DNA of 64,000 nt, from positions 62,001-126,000 of the forward strand of contig NZ_JAANAS010000039.1 of the NCBI RefSeq assembly GCF_011089875.1, read 5' to 3'. Under the pieces are notes generated by a model, which was not told where the DNA came from, ran no database searches, and was given only the letters and a program-made list of their open reading frames with translations. Below are positions 62,840 through 64,000 of this stretch, one piece after another. The translations under genes and the position numbers were made by a program. The stretch comes from Psychroflexus maritimus. GTDB lineage: Bacteria > Bacteroidota > Bacteroidia > Flavobacteriales > Flavobacteriaceae. Positions within the stretch are counted from its first letter, which is position 1. Every line of letters starts with the position of its first letter.

Positions 62840-63232
62840 TTAAGGGATAGGCACTTCACCCGTAGCTGAGTTGTGAAGTTTTAAAATAGCTGTTTCGCTT
62901 TTTGCTTGAATAGCTCTTTTTCCTCGAACAGCAATAGGGTAGTATAAAACTTCTGGCGAGTTTTGTAATATTTTTATCGCACCAATTTCATCAATTTGGG
63001 CATTGCTTCCATATACTTCCATGTATTTAATATGATTTGTGTTTATTAAATCACTTACTTCAATATCAAGCATTTCAGCTAACCACTTCCAGTCTGTTCC
63101 TGTTAGAATATCTTTAGCAATATCTATAATTTGAATTGAAGCTTTTGAAGCTTTAGCTACTGCTATACATTTCTCCGTGAGAAAATCTTTAGGATTACAG
63201 TAAATTTGAATTAATTTTTTATCAGTCACCAT
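62840..63232 (-). CDS. ArsC/Spx-fold protein without the catalytic cysteine
   Basis: The protein has 130 residues with the thioredoxin-like ArsC/Spx fold: IQIYCNPKDFLTEKCIAVAKASK at the start, DIAKDILTGTDWKWLAEMLDI in the middle, and ILQNSPEVLYYPIAVRGKRAIQ with the anion-binding Arg near residue 104. The usual NPxC nucleophile position reads NPKD, so the arsenate reductase Cys is replaced by Asp; other Cys residues are present at 12 and 22. It probably is not an arsenate reductase and might be regulatory, as Spx is. It stands alone. Confidence 0.72.
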   Translation of the reverse strand: MVTDKKLIQIYCNPKDFLTEKCIAVAKASKASIQIIDIAKDILTGTDWKWLAEMLDIEVSDLINTNHIKYMEVYGSNAQIDEIGAIKILQNSPEVLYYPIAVRGKRAIQAKSETAILKLHNSATGEVPIP

Positions 63233-63398
63233 AGAATATTTTTAAATTTTATATTAACCTGCGAGTCACTAAGTAAAGCATTTTTTAGATAAATACAGAA
63301 AGGTTTGTTTTTTTAACTGAAATTAAATTTTTTGCGAATTAATCAGATTAAGTTTTGAAATTATCAATTTTTAAAGAATTTTCTCATTTATAAATTTT

Positions 63399-63406
63399 AC
63401 TTTTGG
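63399..63406 (+). promoter_or_regulatory. Possible -7 promoter element for the FAD oxidoreductase gene
   Basis: TACTTTTG matches TAnnTTTG and lies 16 nt before the ATG at 63423. No clear -33 element is seen. Confidence 0.4.
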
Positions 63407-63422
63407 ATATCAAATTTAAAGG

Positions 63423-64000
63423 ATGAGTAAGGATACTAAAATTGCAATAATTGGCGCTGGTGTGAGCGGTTTAGTTGCAGCTATGAACCTAGAAAAGCAT
63501 GGGTATAAGCCATCTATTTATGAAGCCTCAGATCGTGTAGGAGGTAGGGTAAAAACCGATTATATTGATGGCTTAGCTTACGATCATGGATTTCAAGTAT
63601 TACTGACTGAATACCCAGCAGCTAAAAAATACTTAGATTTAGAATTGTTAGACTTAGTATATTTTAGACCTGGTTCTGTAATTTTTTATAAAAACGCTAA
63701 AGCGATTATTGGCGACCCCTTACGTGACAAAAGCTTACTTTTTTCTACAATTTTTTCAAAAATAGGAACGCTATCTGATAAAATTAAAATTCTAAAATTA
63801 AGAAATGAAATAAAAAAGAAAAGTTTAGATGATATTTTTAGAGCTGAAGAAAAAACAACACTTCAGTATTTGAAAGATTTTGGCTTTTCAGACCAAGTGA
63901 TTGAGAATTTTTTTCAACCTTTTTTTACTGGAATTTTTCTTGAAAATCAATTGGTAACTTCCAGCAGAAAATTTGAATTTGTGTATCAATTATTTTCCAC
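63423..64000 (+). CDS. FAD-dependent amine oxidase/desaturase-like oxidoreductase, C-terminus outside window
   Basis: The first 192 or so codons are visible and remain open to the right edge. The N-terminus carries the FAD motif IAIIGAGVSGLVAAMNLEKHG (residues 7-26 or so), YEASDRVGGRVKTDY (the flavin-contacting GGR) and YDHGFQVLL. This is typical of the NAD(P)-binding amine oxidase/phytoene desaturase/protoporphyrinogen oxidase superfamily. A later segment FFQPFFTGIFLE is characteristic of a bacterial branch annotated NAD(P)/FAD-dependent oxidoreductase. The substrate cannot be fixed. Confidence 0.85.
   Translation, partial: MSKDTKIAIIGAGVSGLVAAMNLEKHGYKPSIYEASDRVGGRVKTDYIDGLAYDHGFQVLLTEYPAAKKYLDLELLDLVYFRPGSVIFYKNAKAIIGDPLRDKSLLFSTIFSKIGTLSDKIKILKLRNEIKKKSLDDIFRAEEKTTLQYLKDFGFSDQVIENFFQPFFTGIFLENQLVTSSRKFEFVYQLFS

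Noticed and set aside
1-64000. Defence islands, CRISPR arrays, IS elements, integrases or prophage
   Set aside because: I looked for direct repeats, transposase or integrase motifs and defence-type domains throughout and saw none; the window is housekeeping in content.

Overview
The window looks like ordinary chromosomal core DNA from a marine-type member of the Flavobacteriaceae (phylum Bacteroidota). The evidence is an AT-rich composition, promoters of the Bacteroidota type (TTG, about 20 nt, TAnnTTTG), very few Shine-Dalgarno sequences, many SPII lipoproteins, and several families largely confined to this phylum (DUF4294, DUF2911, TIGR02757, BatA-type double-transmembrane proteins, the two-MsrB cluster). 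The genus cannot be fixed by reading alone. I saw no rRNA, tRNA, CRISPR array, insertion sequence, integrase or prophage gene.

Layout. 1-8.95 kb: a TamB-like envelope protein cut by the left edge, a secreted protein usually misnamed asparagine synthetase B, pyrD, a DUF2911 protein and gyrB. 9-18.5 kb: a barrel-like outer-membrane protein, an operon of a small membrane protein, mutL, two rhomboid proteases and an EEP-family phosphatase, then ribH with a TPR membrane protein, and divergently recF, a lipoprotein and a DUF721/DciA-like gene. 18.5-25.4 kb: dnaA, a low-molecular-weight tyrosine phosphatase, an RsmI-related methylase, a thioesterase, an acidic lipoprotein, a CvfB-like S1 protein and tryptophan 2,3-dioxygenase. 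25.4-35.6 kb: kdsA, panB, a poly-Glu lipoprotein, an M48 protease with an MFS permease, tandem msrB genes, a PQQ-type sugar dehydrogenase, an aldo/keto reductase and MscS. 35.7-45.3 kb: an SDR/DUF2867 protein, argS, bcp, queD, idi, recQ, rpe and ypdA. 45.3-52.6 kb: a diadenylate cyclase, folP, glutathione peroxidase, ychF, cmk, a PgpH-type c-di-AMP phosphodiesterase and DUF4294. 52.6-64 kb: an M42 peptidase, a SulP transporter, a tight BatA/dihydroorotase-like/membrane/esterase operon, a GAF histidine kinase, TIGR02757, a LolD-like ATPase, an ArsC-fold protein and a partial FAD oxidase.

How the genes fit together. Replication and repair are concentrated here (dnaA, gyrB, recF, DciA-like, mutL, recQ). 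Both the maker and the probable degrader of cyclic di-AMP are present about 4 kb apart. Redox repair is well represented (two MsrB, BCP, GPx, YpdA). The rest is housekeeping metabolism: pyrimidine, riboflavin, Kdo, pantothenate, folate, queuosine and isoprenoid steps.

I found no clear new multi-gene system. The points most worth a second look are a dihydroorotase homologue that has lost metal-binding and catalytic residues, a MutL whose endonuclease motif is degenerate, a secreted amidotransferase-like family with a misleading database name, a folded leader in front of the SulP gene, nested inverted repeats upstream of the histidine kinase, twin palindromes upstream of gyrB, and a possible frameshifted small gene.
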